A DNA stretch of 64,000 nt from Sthenelais limicola (taxonomy: Eukaryota; Annelida; Polychaeta; Phyllodocida; Sigalionidae), in contig OW804094.1 in assembly GCA_942159475.1 (NCBI GenBank), positions 51,704,966 to 51,768,965 of the forward strand, written 5' to 3'. Positions 54,101-64,000 of the stretch are shown here, piece after piece. The notes under the pieces are model-generated. The model had not been told where the DNA came from. It searched no databases and saw nothing but the letters and a program-made list of their open reading frames with translations. How positions within the stretch are numbered: the first letter of the stretch is position 1; each line of letters opens with the position of its first letter. The position numbers and the translations under genes are program-made.

Positions 54101-55298
54101 ATGCGAACAAATCCAGACTGGACACGAGTGATGTGTGACAGTAATGTCGATGTGTCGACTGGCAAGGGGTTTAGGGTTATATTCCATAATGTCTGCAGCT
54201 TATTCAATAAGTTGGATTACATTAAGCTAGAATACCTAAATGGTGTATATGATGTGGTGGCCATTGTAGAAAGTTGAGCGAAGATGTAACAGACTCAATG
54301 TTGTATGTAAGAGGTTACAAATTCATTAGACTAGACAGAAGAGAGAAACGTGGAGGCGGCATTATACTATATTGTAAAGAGGATTATATGATTGAGCATT
54401 TAAGCGATTTGAGCTTGTCACATAATGATCTAGAAATTCTCACTTGTAGAGTAAAACCTGGTAAGAGAAAAAAGATGATTATATCTGCTACTCATCGTCC
54501 TCCAAATGGATCAACTGCAGGTTTCTTCACGGAGATATCCTTAACCTAAGTGCGGGGAATATGTACAAAAAATGTAAATTTATGATCGGAGGTGATATGA
54601 ACATGGATTTAAAAAAGGTCAATGCGAGCAGTAGACGACTAAATTCAATGTTAGACCAGTATGGGTTGATACAGCATATAAATACTTGTACACGTATTTC
54701 TGTGAAGTCTAACAGTTTGATTGATATAATAGCCTCGAACTGTAATCATGTGAATAGAAGTGGGACTATCACTGACAATATAAGTGATCACCTACCAGTC
54801 TATCTAATATTTAAAAAAAAGAGGGCTAGTAAAAATAAAGAGAATAAATCTTTCTTTATTAGACCAACTAGCAAAATGAAATACCAAGACGTTAAGTCTG
54901 AGTTTGAGAAATTAGAAGATGTATTTGGTGAGAATGTTGATATTGACACAACTTGTGAGAGTCTTATATCTGGTATGAAATATGTACAAAATAGTCTGTA
55001 CCCTTTGGAAGAGATAACACCTAGACAAGAAGGTGAATTGAATGACAGAACTTTATCTAGTTTAATCAGAAGGAAAAATAAAAGCTTTAAAAAAGCGCTG
55101 AAAGGTAAAAATCCTGATGATTGGGCAAATGCAAGAGAACTAAGAAACCAGGTAAAGAGTAGGCTAATAAAGCTGAAATTTGATCTTATAAATGACATCT
55201 GCAACAGATATTCAAAAAACGATAAAAAGTTCTGGAAAAAAATAGCTGGTATATTTGGCATTGGAAATACTAGAGATAACGGTTACAATGGTGGGTAA
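54101..55298 (+). pseudogene. APE endonuclease part of second LINE ORF2, frameshifted
   Basis: Read in three pieces: 54101-54277 (FRVIFHNVCSLFNK, ending just before the catalytic Glu region), 54274-54549 (EKRGGGIILYCKED, ATHRPPNGS) and 54561-55298 (IGGDMNMDLKK, SLIDIIASNC, NISDHLPVYL). The motif order matches the endonuclease of the preceding LINE. A few bases are missing at about 54272, which removes the ETW region, and a second shift lies near 54545. Inactive as endonuclease. Confidence 0.85.
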
Positions 55299-55299
55299 T

Positions 55300-56989
55300 C
55301 ACTAGAGAAGGGGAAACTCTGGTTGGTAAGCAATCTGTCGACTATATTAACAACTATTTTTGTAACATCAAACCAATGTCTACACCAGAGGAGATAGTAA
55401 CAGAGTATGAATTTCCTGAGGTAGTATGGGAAGAAGAAATCCTAGAGGGTGAAGTTGTCAAAGTAATCAAGGATATAGAGGATTCGAAATCTAGTGGGAT
55501 TATAGACCTGAATACGAAGTTTGTGAAATATTCTCTACTGGTATGTATAACTAAATTCGTGATGTTATTGAATAGGATTCGAGTAAGTGGGTATTTTCCT
55601 AGATCTTGGAAGGTTGCAATTTGTGCGATAATACCGGTACCTAAAAAGGCAGGTTCGAAGAGAGTGGATGATTTCCGAGCCATATCGATATGTCCAATTC
55701 TTGGAAAGATCATGGAAAGGCTTATTTCGAATAAATTAGAAGATCACCTTAGTAATATAGAGTATTTGAGCGAACATCAATTTGGATTTAGAGTCGGTAT
55801 GGGGGTTGACAATGCAATGTCAGCCTTTCTAAACTATGTATTTAAATACAAAGATTTGGGAATAGACACACTTGCTGTATATTTTGATCTAGCCAAGGCT
55901 TTTAATTCGATTAACGTTAGTATATTGATAAAAATGCTAAAGCTTATCGGTGTGAGTGATGTATTTCTTAAATTACTTGAGTCTTATTCGACAGATAGAA
56001 GACAATGTGTGAGGGTTGGCGATAACATATCAGATATCCTACCATTGACAGCAGGAGTGGCTCAAGGGTCAATCCTTGGGCCGACATTGTTCATTATATA
56101 TATCAATGATTTAAGTGAGGTTGCATTCAGTGGTAAAATAATTATGTACGCTGACGACTGCGTTTTATTACACCCCAGGAGAAATGAAAATGACTTAGTT
56201 GAAATCCAAGACGACATTAACAAATTTAATGTTTGGGTTGGAAAAAACGGTCTGAAAATTAATATCAACAAGACCAAATTACAGAATTTTATTGGTACTA
56301 GAGGGAGAAAAAATGATTATCAATTGTATACCAATGGGAGCAAAATTGATGTAGTAGAAGAGTTTCGTTATCTGGGATTCCAGTTAGACAGTAAGTTGAA
56401 TATGAGCCAACATATAAATATTACTTGTATGAGAGCAACTAATCTTAAGAACAGGTTGAGGAAAATTAGATTCTTTATTATGAAAGATCTAGCTATTACA
56501 ATTTATAAAACCTATATCCTCCCTGTCATTGAATTCGGAAATTTTGCTGTCGATCTTGCATCTTCTCATAATGTACGAAGACTGCAAATATTGCAGAATG
56601 ACTGCTTAAGGATTGTCAGAAGTGTTAGAGTGAGAGAACAACGAGTTACTAATTATGATCTACATAACTCTTGTAAAATTTTACCACTCTGTTATAGGCG
56701 TTTACAGAGGAATTATAGTCTCTTCTGGATGGAACGGAGCGCGCAGGACCCACGCAGGCATGGATATGGCATGCGTGATCCTGCGCGCCTCCAAGTACAC
56801 CAGTGGGAAAAAGAAGGAATAAGGAGGAGTAGTATAGCCAGAATAAGAAGTCTTTGGAACCTGCTTCCCTTAAATCTAAAAGAAATTATGGACAAAAAAT
56901 TGTTCTTGGTGTCTGTTAAAAAATTACTTGCAGAATTGTATTACAATACTCAAGAGATTTGGAAGGTGAATGAACAAGAAGCAAATTGA
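55300..56989 (+). CDS. reverse transcriptase part of second LINE ORF2
   Basis: Open from about 55312 in this frame (first Met 55376) after a shift near 55300. Motifs: AICAIIPVPKKAGSKRV, FRAISICPILGKIMERL, HQFGFRVGMGVDNAM, AVYFDLAKAFNSIN (motif A), GVAQGSILGPTLF and IIMYADDCVLL (YADD, about residue 256 from the Met), then YLGFQLDSKLNMSQH and IYKTYILPVIEFGNFA of the thumb. The C-terminus includes LRIVRSVRVREQRV and ends at 56989. Palm and thumb look complete. With the endonuclease broken it could act only in trans. Confidence 0.9.
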
Positions 56990-57382
56990 TATTGATTTGT
57001 ATTGGATTGTTGTATCTAGAGCTTTAGAGGTAGAGTGAACCCCTTGCCTACCTATATATATATATATGTCTATATATAATGTTGCACGTACAAATATGGC
57101 GGATTATATGTATTTGATATGAACATTTTTTTGTAACAAACCTGAAACGGACTGTAGGTAGAAGAGATGCGTCGGTGATGGTTTTTAAATTATATAATTA
57201 TTGTTCTTAACACATGCTTCTTCTGTATTATTGTAATCGATACTTAGTGAATCACGAGATATTGGTAAATGGTTGAAATATTGTTATGATTATTCTAGTA
57301 AATCAGCGACAGCTGAGATATAGTGTACCAGTTGCATAATGTTTTTTCGCTGAATGAAATAATTTAAATACAAATACAACTT

Positions 57383-58246
57383 ATTTATCACCCCTATCAA
57401 CCATCTCATCTCATTATTTCCATCCCAACCCAGAGGGAAATTATAAAAGCAAATTTCTAATACACTAGAACTATAGATACTGAAATGTAATAGCGATAAT
57501 TCAGGCTAAGGAGGAAGACCGGCTTGCCCGAACCTTATATAACAATAGCTATGGCATATACCAGCTTATATTCCCTGAATAAAGATTTGTCAAAAAAAAA
57601 AATGTCTCCAGATGAGATGTTCATTAAAGTAGAACTAAAGTTCACTGCATTTGTTTTATTAGAAGTACTAGTACTGGTATGTATTTAATCGATTCCCAAC
57701 AAGTTGGTGACTGATGAGAAATGAATATCAGAGAAATCCATATGGCGCCATTGTAAATACTGACACCCTCGAAAAGGACTAATACATTTTCCACCAAAAC
57801 AAACCAAACAGGTGAAGAAAATAGACAGGAGCGACTATAGTATTGACAAAGCCTTCATTTAAACTTTGATATTATAACTGTTGAAAGGGGACATTAAGGC
57901 TATCCTTTTATTCCTACATCTAGGTTGGTAGTTTTAGTAAGCACCACCATGAAGTCAATATGTTCCCTTGACTACTAAAAACTTTCTTTTTGCCTCAGCG
58001 AGATTATGACAATCAGTTCTCTCTGTAAGAGACCACCAGGAATCAGTGCCAGCCACACTCAGCCGAATATCCTTGTAGTTCTGGCAGTTGGCCTAGATAT
58101 AAGAGCACAGAGAATCCCTGATAAATAAGGGTAATCATTTCCTGCTAGCTCGTGTTGGGTTGGAGCATGAATTTTGGTCAGTGCAAGGAACAATAGGTTC
58201 TCTCCAGAGATACAGGGGGCTATTTGGCACGAACGGTCATTAGACT
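57383..58246. other. non-coding, nothing recognised
   Basis: AT-rich flank with an A-run at 57592. No gene. Confidence 0.4.
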
Positions 58247-59208
58247 ATACACTCTTAGAAAAAAGGGTTCTTTAAGGTTCTTTGGGGAACCTTATGGTTC
58301 CCCAAAGAACCCAAGGGTTCTTCAACATCTAAAATGGTTCTTCAGGATCATCAGGGGTTCCTCCAAGAACCATAGGGGTCCTTTGTCAATTTTAGGGTTC
58401 TACTTAAACTTAAAGGGTTCTTTAGCTCATGGAGGTTCTCCAAAGAACCTTATTTTTTCTTAATAAGGTTCTTTGGAGAACCCGGAAAGGACTAGATATA
58501 TATATAACCCAGAACACTAGATGGCAGCATGAGCCAGCCCCTCATTATTACTAATTCCTTTATATTAAAAACACTAGTAAAGCAAATATATAATATTTAT
58601 GCACTATATTAATTTTTCTGTAATTAAGAACATTTTGGATATCATTATTGTATATTCTAATTGTGTATTTTATGTATGTGATATTTTAGAGAGGGTGTAA
58701 TAACAATACCCCTCCATCATGCACATCCATATTGTATAGTATCCTAAGTGGACTCAGGTTTCATCAAGGTGAGAGCTGGAAAGGTCTGTAAACATGCAGG
58801 GCCAGTGCTGATGATAAATGATGAATTAAAGGATGCAGCTATGCTAATGTACCTTTAAATGCTATCTGAGCTATAGATGTTCAATCTAACTATATTCGTG
58901 GGTTTCAACTAGAACCATGAGGTTCTACAAAGAACCATTGACAAATCAATCTATGGTTCTTGAAAGAACCTAAACTCTGAGTAAAGAACCCCATCAAAGG
59001 GGCTTCATCTAGAACGGTAAAAAGCGGGGGTTCTTCAAGGAACCAATGGACAAGGTTCTTTAAAGAACCCCTGATATTTCCCGATTGAGGGTTCTTCACA
59101 GAACCTCCCCAAAAGAGTTCTTCAAAGAACCCTTAGGGGTTCGCCCCAGTGGACAGCCTGAAGAACCCATAAGGGTTCTTGAAAGAACCATTTCTTCTTA
59201 GAGTGTAC
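58247..59208. mobile_element. GGTTCT/AGAACC-word MITE
   Basis: The ends are inverted copies (ACACTCTTAGAAAAAAGGG at 58250 and its near complement at 59190-59207). Both flanks (58265-58485 and 58905-59190) consist almost entirely of GGTTCTT and AAGAACC words in both orientations. The centre (58490-58900) is ordinary AT-rich sequence. Similar GGTTCT foldback elements are common in animal genomes. No coding; frames read through it are spurious. Confidence 0.88.
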
Positions 59209-61080
59209 CGCCATTGATTCGGAATAAACATTTAGATTTTGCTTAGCAGCTCCATTTTTATTAAGTTAGCATTAACTCGCATCAGTATGTGAATCAATAA
59301 ACATAGGAAACAAAATTTCTTTTAATCTTAAAATATAATCTTTTATTCTTTAAACCTCTTCATGCTTTTCATTAGAGAACCGTAACACATCTCAGTCTTT
59401 TGACCATTTTATCTCTTCTTAACTATTCTAAACCACTTTTTTAATTTGATAAATAAGATGGATATGCGTTTACAACCATATACTAGCATCTTTAATGTAT
59501 GCTACGTATTCTATTGAATTGGATTGAAGCATTCTTTTATTTGTCCAAGTTATGTGTACACATGGGTTGCGAAAATCTGCCGGAGTCAGGTCCTCTCGTT
59601 TGCACACGTGATGGTAGCAAAGGGGTCACATGAAAGTAATGATATGAGTCTTCTTTTCCTGTACATCAAATGTATCGCTGATATCATGATGCATGTAGGT
59701 ACACTAGTATAGACAGGGACAAACTCTTTATAAAGTCCCCTCATAGAAAAGCTGATAACAGAATTGATGCGGAACTGGGGCATAAAAGGTAGTATAAAAT
59801 CAACTGATAAGGGCATAGAAGGGGAGGGTCGGTCATGAAATGGAAACATTTATGTTTTCTATTGATATCAGCGGTCATATAGATCTATAGATTTAACATG
59901 AGTACATCCTCCTATGTGCATAGATCTATGGGTGTTTGTACCTTGGTTTATCGTCTTGTTTCGTACGGAGATGTTTTTATATTGAAGTTGTTGTCATCAT
60001 AATAAATAGGTTTCCTGATGCGTGCCAAATTATTCGTATACCTGTCCTACAATAAATGCACCGTTGAAGAAAAATCATTTACTACTGGGAGGATGTTATT
60101 TGTATTGAACTTAAGGCGCAATCCCTGAGTATAGAAGGATAAAAAACATGATAAAGGATATTTCAACCAGTTTTAACCACGGCTAAAAGGCAACATCCCT
60201 TCCAAAGTACAACATTTCAGACGAAAGTCGAGGGCAGGTAATCCGTTTTTCTTTAACCTTGATTTACCGCATTCTGTATAGCAAAAGAAATTACTTTTGA
60301 AAACATTCACTGTCTCTCCCATTTTCATTCTCAAATTCTCGACACGCTAGTTGCTCTATTGCCACTCAGAAAGATCAGACAACGAAACTCATTTACGATC
60401 ATATACGATGCAGCATGCTCGAAGTCACTTCAATAAAACATCCCTTTTATTGTTTAGTTTGTTGTGGATGCGCAACATGACTTAAGGATACGAAATTGGC
60501 TGGTGTAACAGTAAGGTGTTATGGATATGATATAATTGTTTTTATTTCTGCCTTTGTTCAAAGTTGAGGCCAGATAAAGAACGTATTATATTCTGTGAAA
60601 TTCACAGTTCTTCCACATGTACCCAAACAAAGTTAATAATGAAGGAAAGTTTATAATATATTTGAAATGTGATCATTCCTTTGACAACCGATGATACATT
60701 ATTTTCTAAAGACAAATTCGCTTTGGTAACTGCATTTTGTAAATATAATCTGGGTCCTATCCAAGTCTTACATGCTTGATACTGATTATTTTGAAAAAAA
60801 ATAACATTCACCTATGCCGTATCAGGACTATGTGAAAACAGAAAGCAACAAACAGCCGCATATGGAACGAACAGCTCCGAATATGGAACGAAGAGCTAGG
60901 CTTTGTGCAACAGGGTTAAAAAGGGTTTCAATTTTAATCTACACCCCCTTCTTTTTTACGTCCGACTTTCAATGAGAATGTAACTGGACAACCAGCCAAA
61001 GTGACTCAAAGAGGTTCAAAGCTCTCTGTGCTTCTAACGTCAGGAAAAGTGGTTCAAGGCTGAGTTGTAAAAAAGAACAT
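59209..61080. other. non-coding, nothing recognised
   Basis: No supported gene, exon or element end. Confidence 0.4.
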
Positions 61081-61435
61081 AACAGTCAGTAACATAAGCT
61101 CCTCCTCTGCCTACTTCCCCTCTGCCTCCACCTCCGCCTCAGTCCCTCTCTCTGTCTCTTTGCTTCTCCCTGTCTATGTCTAATTTCTGTCACACTCCTT
61201 GCTTCCCCTTTCTCTGTATTCTTTTTGCCATATGTCTGTGTCCCTGTATCTCTGCATGTTACTAAATTCCATTCAATCTCAGTGTGGAATTTTATGTAGG
61301 CCCAGACCTAAACAATAATAGTTACCTCTCTGATTTCTCTCTCCCTTGGTCCTTCTCCCTGTCTTTCTCCAGACCTCTTGTTTCCCTCCCCCCTATCCCC
61401 CCCCCCCCCTGTCTCACCATTTTCCTTTTTTGCCT
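61081..61435. repeat. pyrimidine-rich low-complexity tract
   Basis: Rich in CTCC, CTCTGCC and CCCTGTCT words on the plus strand, with a C-run at about 61398-61410. The open frames across it are due to composition. Confidence 0.75.
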
Positions 61436-64000
61436 CAGTCTTGAGGACTCTGTATCTCACATTGCCTCTGAGTATGTTTTTGTTGCACAACAGTGACCAA
61501 AACCACCTTAAAATGGTTCAATCTGAGGCATGAATGCTATTACAGGTAGCCTACTAATTCTCAGAGAAAAGCTGAAAGAGAAAGATGGTGGAACAGGGAA
61601 CAAGGAGAGATGACGGTGCTACCAAATCCCGTAAGTAGGACGGGTATTTGCTAGTGTTTATTATCCTTCCAATATCCGAATCTTAGAGCATCAATTAGAC
61701 CATGGGCGGCCACATGGGCCTTTGACATGTCCCAACTGACAATGTACATGCTAACAGCTGGTTGGCACGCTATAATGCAGAAACACTTGTATATTCCCAT
61801 ATTGAAAGTATAGGCCTACTGAATTAAGCCCAGCAAATGAAATTCCAAACAAATTGAAAGGTGGCGTTCGTCTCCTCGTATAACTATAGGTAGTATAGAT
61901 ATGCAAATCTTAGTGCAATCCTTAATATCGAAAAGTCCAACAAATCGCGTTCAGAAACATTGTATAAAATGTGCGTTTCTTTTTCATAGTCAAAAACAAT
62001 ACCCCCGGCCCAAATCAAACACAATACCCCCGGCCCAAATCTCTATCCCACGACCCTGTCGCTTCTCCATGCCATCCTCTACCCCGGCAAGGTTATTCTA
62101 ATTTCCTCCACAAGAGGGGCTTGCAAACACACTCGTAGAACTCTCTTGCTGGCCAGTTGTCAAACAATAGGGGACATCCGGGTATTCAGTGATGTAGTAG
62201 TCTCCACTTTGTTTTTGGCAGACGAGAATTAAGAAGGTCGCAAGGGCTCCGCCTTCGCCTATAGTAGAGCAGACAGATATGGGCTCAAAAACCCATTATT
62301 TTAGGAGTTAGATTGCATGAAATAACACCACCACCATATTATACCAAATTGAAGCTAAGACCCTCCCCGATTAAGATCAGATATTGAAATTGTGTGATTC
62401 GCGGTGACTTTGAAGATATCTGCCCCTATATTTGAGGTTACCTTGGAAACCAATATGTATTGTAAACAATGATGATTTCTCAAAAGATGAAAGTGCATAG
62501 CCATAGGTAATCAACTAAATGAAGGTAAACAATTGTCTTACACACATATAAGTTTCTGAAAAGGTACTATTTTAAACATTTTTTTAGATAGATGTTGCAT
62601 GACTTTTGAAATGGGATGTTTTAGCGGCCCTCTTGGATTTCCAATTGAATGCTTTTATCACCACAATATATATATATATATGGCTATACCTTATTTTAGT
62701 ATTTTAGATTAAAACTAAGCGAAAATGGTTCTGATAAATTGGTTTGTAATGTCGCATGTAGCCCTTTTGATACAGCCCAATGCTGAAGTTTTAAAAACCA
62801 ACCAGACCTTCTTAATTAAAAACGATTTTTCCATTCTGTTATTTGCCCATATTAGAACAACATATATATATATGTATACACAGCTAATACATATGATTAA
62901 AACTTTTACAACCATGCTGATGACTTCATTCGTGACAGAAACCATGAGAGAGAATATCGAGAGGAACAGAAGCCAGGTTGTTGATCTTCATTTTATGGCT
63001 GATGTTATTGATCTTGTAATGTTGTGAATTTTATTCACAGCGATGTTACAAGCAAGTGTTTGCAAGCTTACAAAAGCTTACGATTTACTGCACTGGCAGC
63101 ATTGTAAAAATGAGTCTCAGTATCTAAATGACGTTTAAAAGGGTCTCTCCTCACCCCATCAGATGTTTAAATCTCTAAAGAAGCCATGTCTATAATAGCA
63201 ATATGCTATAATTCACTTTCTCTGAATCTTCTACTTCAAGGAACCAGAAAAACATATATATTCGAATGGTAGGCATATTTGCCGAAACTGCGCACCTAGA
63301 TCCTTCCTGTGTTTCAGTTCCTTGTGTGTGTCTCTGTATTGAAGGACATCACTGAGACACATAGAAGGATTATCCTGTAACTAAATCATCCTGACAGATT
63401 CTCTCGTCCCAAACAATGAATAATAAATCAGAGTTCCCCCTATATATGTCATACCATGGATGAGATTTGACAGAGAGCGGTCAAGGGTTCGCTCATAAAC
63501 CTGTTTAGTATTCACCCTTTTACAGCATAAATGCAATGACATAAATGAAACGCGATGAAAAAAGAATTCCCCCAAAGGGATTCACTTTCATGAGTCTATA
63601 AACGAGTATAAGACCCCTGTGTCTCTCAACAATGCCACAGAAATCAGTCTATGTAGTCTAGAACGCGTACAAATGGAAAAAGTACAATCCTTTTATCGCC
63701 ACATATATATATATTATATAAATTATATGTATATTATATACTTATTCTGCCATGTCCTTGTCCCACCTTCGGTGGCAAGGAGCTGAATATAATAAGATGG
63801 GGTAGAATGGTCTGATTAAATGAGATGTGAAGTAATGCATTGTAAAGGGAATAGGTGGGGAAATATGCGAGTAATGTGCTCTGCTTGGTCACGAAGGGTT
63901 AATGCGGATGAGAATATCAGTTATCTCACTGCAAGGACTACTCTGTTAAAATGAATGCTGGATAACTAATTGAGAGTCAAATGAATATGAATATTGGACC
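61436..64000. other. non-coding with (TA)n microsatellites
   Basis: Holds (TA)n runs at about 62668 and 63700-63730 and a short tandem ACAATACCCCCGGCCCAAAT (about 62000-62040). No gene. A weak exon-like stretch at 61558-61623 was considered and rejected. Confidence 0.4.

Larger units (their letters stand above)
54101..57382 (+). mobile_element. second LINE, endonuclease broken, RT open
   Basis: Contains ORF2 only. Three frameshifts break the endonuclease part, while the RT frame is open. No ORF1 precedes it, because the previous LINE ends at 53610. The 3' end is taken at the A-rich AATTTAAATACAAATAC stretch near 57380. The RT shares the AFNS motif with ORF2 of the preceding LINE, so the two are probably related families. 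Confidence 0.78.

Noticed and set aside
58224..58463. 79-codon plus-strand frame
   Set aside because: It reads through the GGTTCT words of a MITE; the reiteration explains the lack of stops.
61558..61623. Plus-strand mini-exon with CTCAG acceptor and GTAAGT donor
   Set aside because: Short, A/G-rich, no partner exon, and open by chance is likely.

Overview
The window is animal nuclear DNA: AT-rich, gene-poor, full of nested transposable elements, with a few short exons on the minus strand that have proper splice sites. The mix of tyrosine-recombinase (YR) retrotransposons with split direct repeats, APE-type LINEs and many small inverted-repeat elements suits a marine invertebrate, probably a lophotrochozoan (my inference; nothing here names the species). 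No rRNA, tRNA or CRISPR was found.

Layout. 0-13 kb: three minus-strand exons (1071-1216, 2644-2826, 10814-10885) of an unrecognised gene; a 207-bp MITE (2322-2528); and a YR retrotransposon, DIRS-1 (3683-8693, minus), with gag and recombinase open and one frameshift in RNase H. It sits inside a larger inverted-repeat element (3127-9422). 13-21 kb: a TIR element, T1 (13085-21019), interrupted by a second YR retrotransposon, DIRS-2 (13397-17954), and by a truncated LINE (about 18595-20079). An uninterrupted T1 copy lies inverted at 31799-33707 and proves the nesting: 7935 bp minus the two inserts is about 1892 bp, against 1909 bp. 21-24 kb: a 5'-truncated minus-strand LINE. 24-45 kb: mostly non-coding, with more MITEs, a tandemly duplicated CGATT-rich array, a 350-bp polypurine tract, a 42-bp direct repeat pair, and one more good minus-strand exon (40541-40687). 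45.4-53.6 kb: a LINE-type unit with two successive ORF1 proteins followed by an endonuclease/reverse transcriptase ORF2 and a poly(A) tail. 54-57.4 kb: another LINE with a broken endonuclease and an open reverse transcriptase. 57-64 kb: one GGTTCT-type MITE, then nothing recognised.

Most notable: both ORF1 proteins at 45.6-49.5 kb carry a NADAR (YbiA/DUF1768) domain behind an L1-ORF1-like coiled-coil/RRM region. NADAR enzymes are known as N-glycosidases and as removers of ADP-ribose from guanine in the DarT-NADAR toxin-antitoxin setting. A retrotransposon chaperone protein fused to this domain suggests, as inference, that the element repairs or evades ADP-ribosylation of its own nucleic acid. 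A second theme is two short nested insertions (in DIRS-2 and in the first NADAR ORF1), each with a target-site duplication and each starting with the same hammerhead-ribozyme-like fold.

The minus-strand exons have mostly phase 1-1 boundaries, typical of extracellular modular proteins, so about 40 kb of the window may be introns of one host gene in which these elements accumulated.
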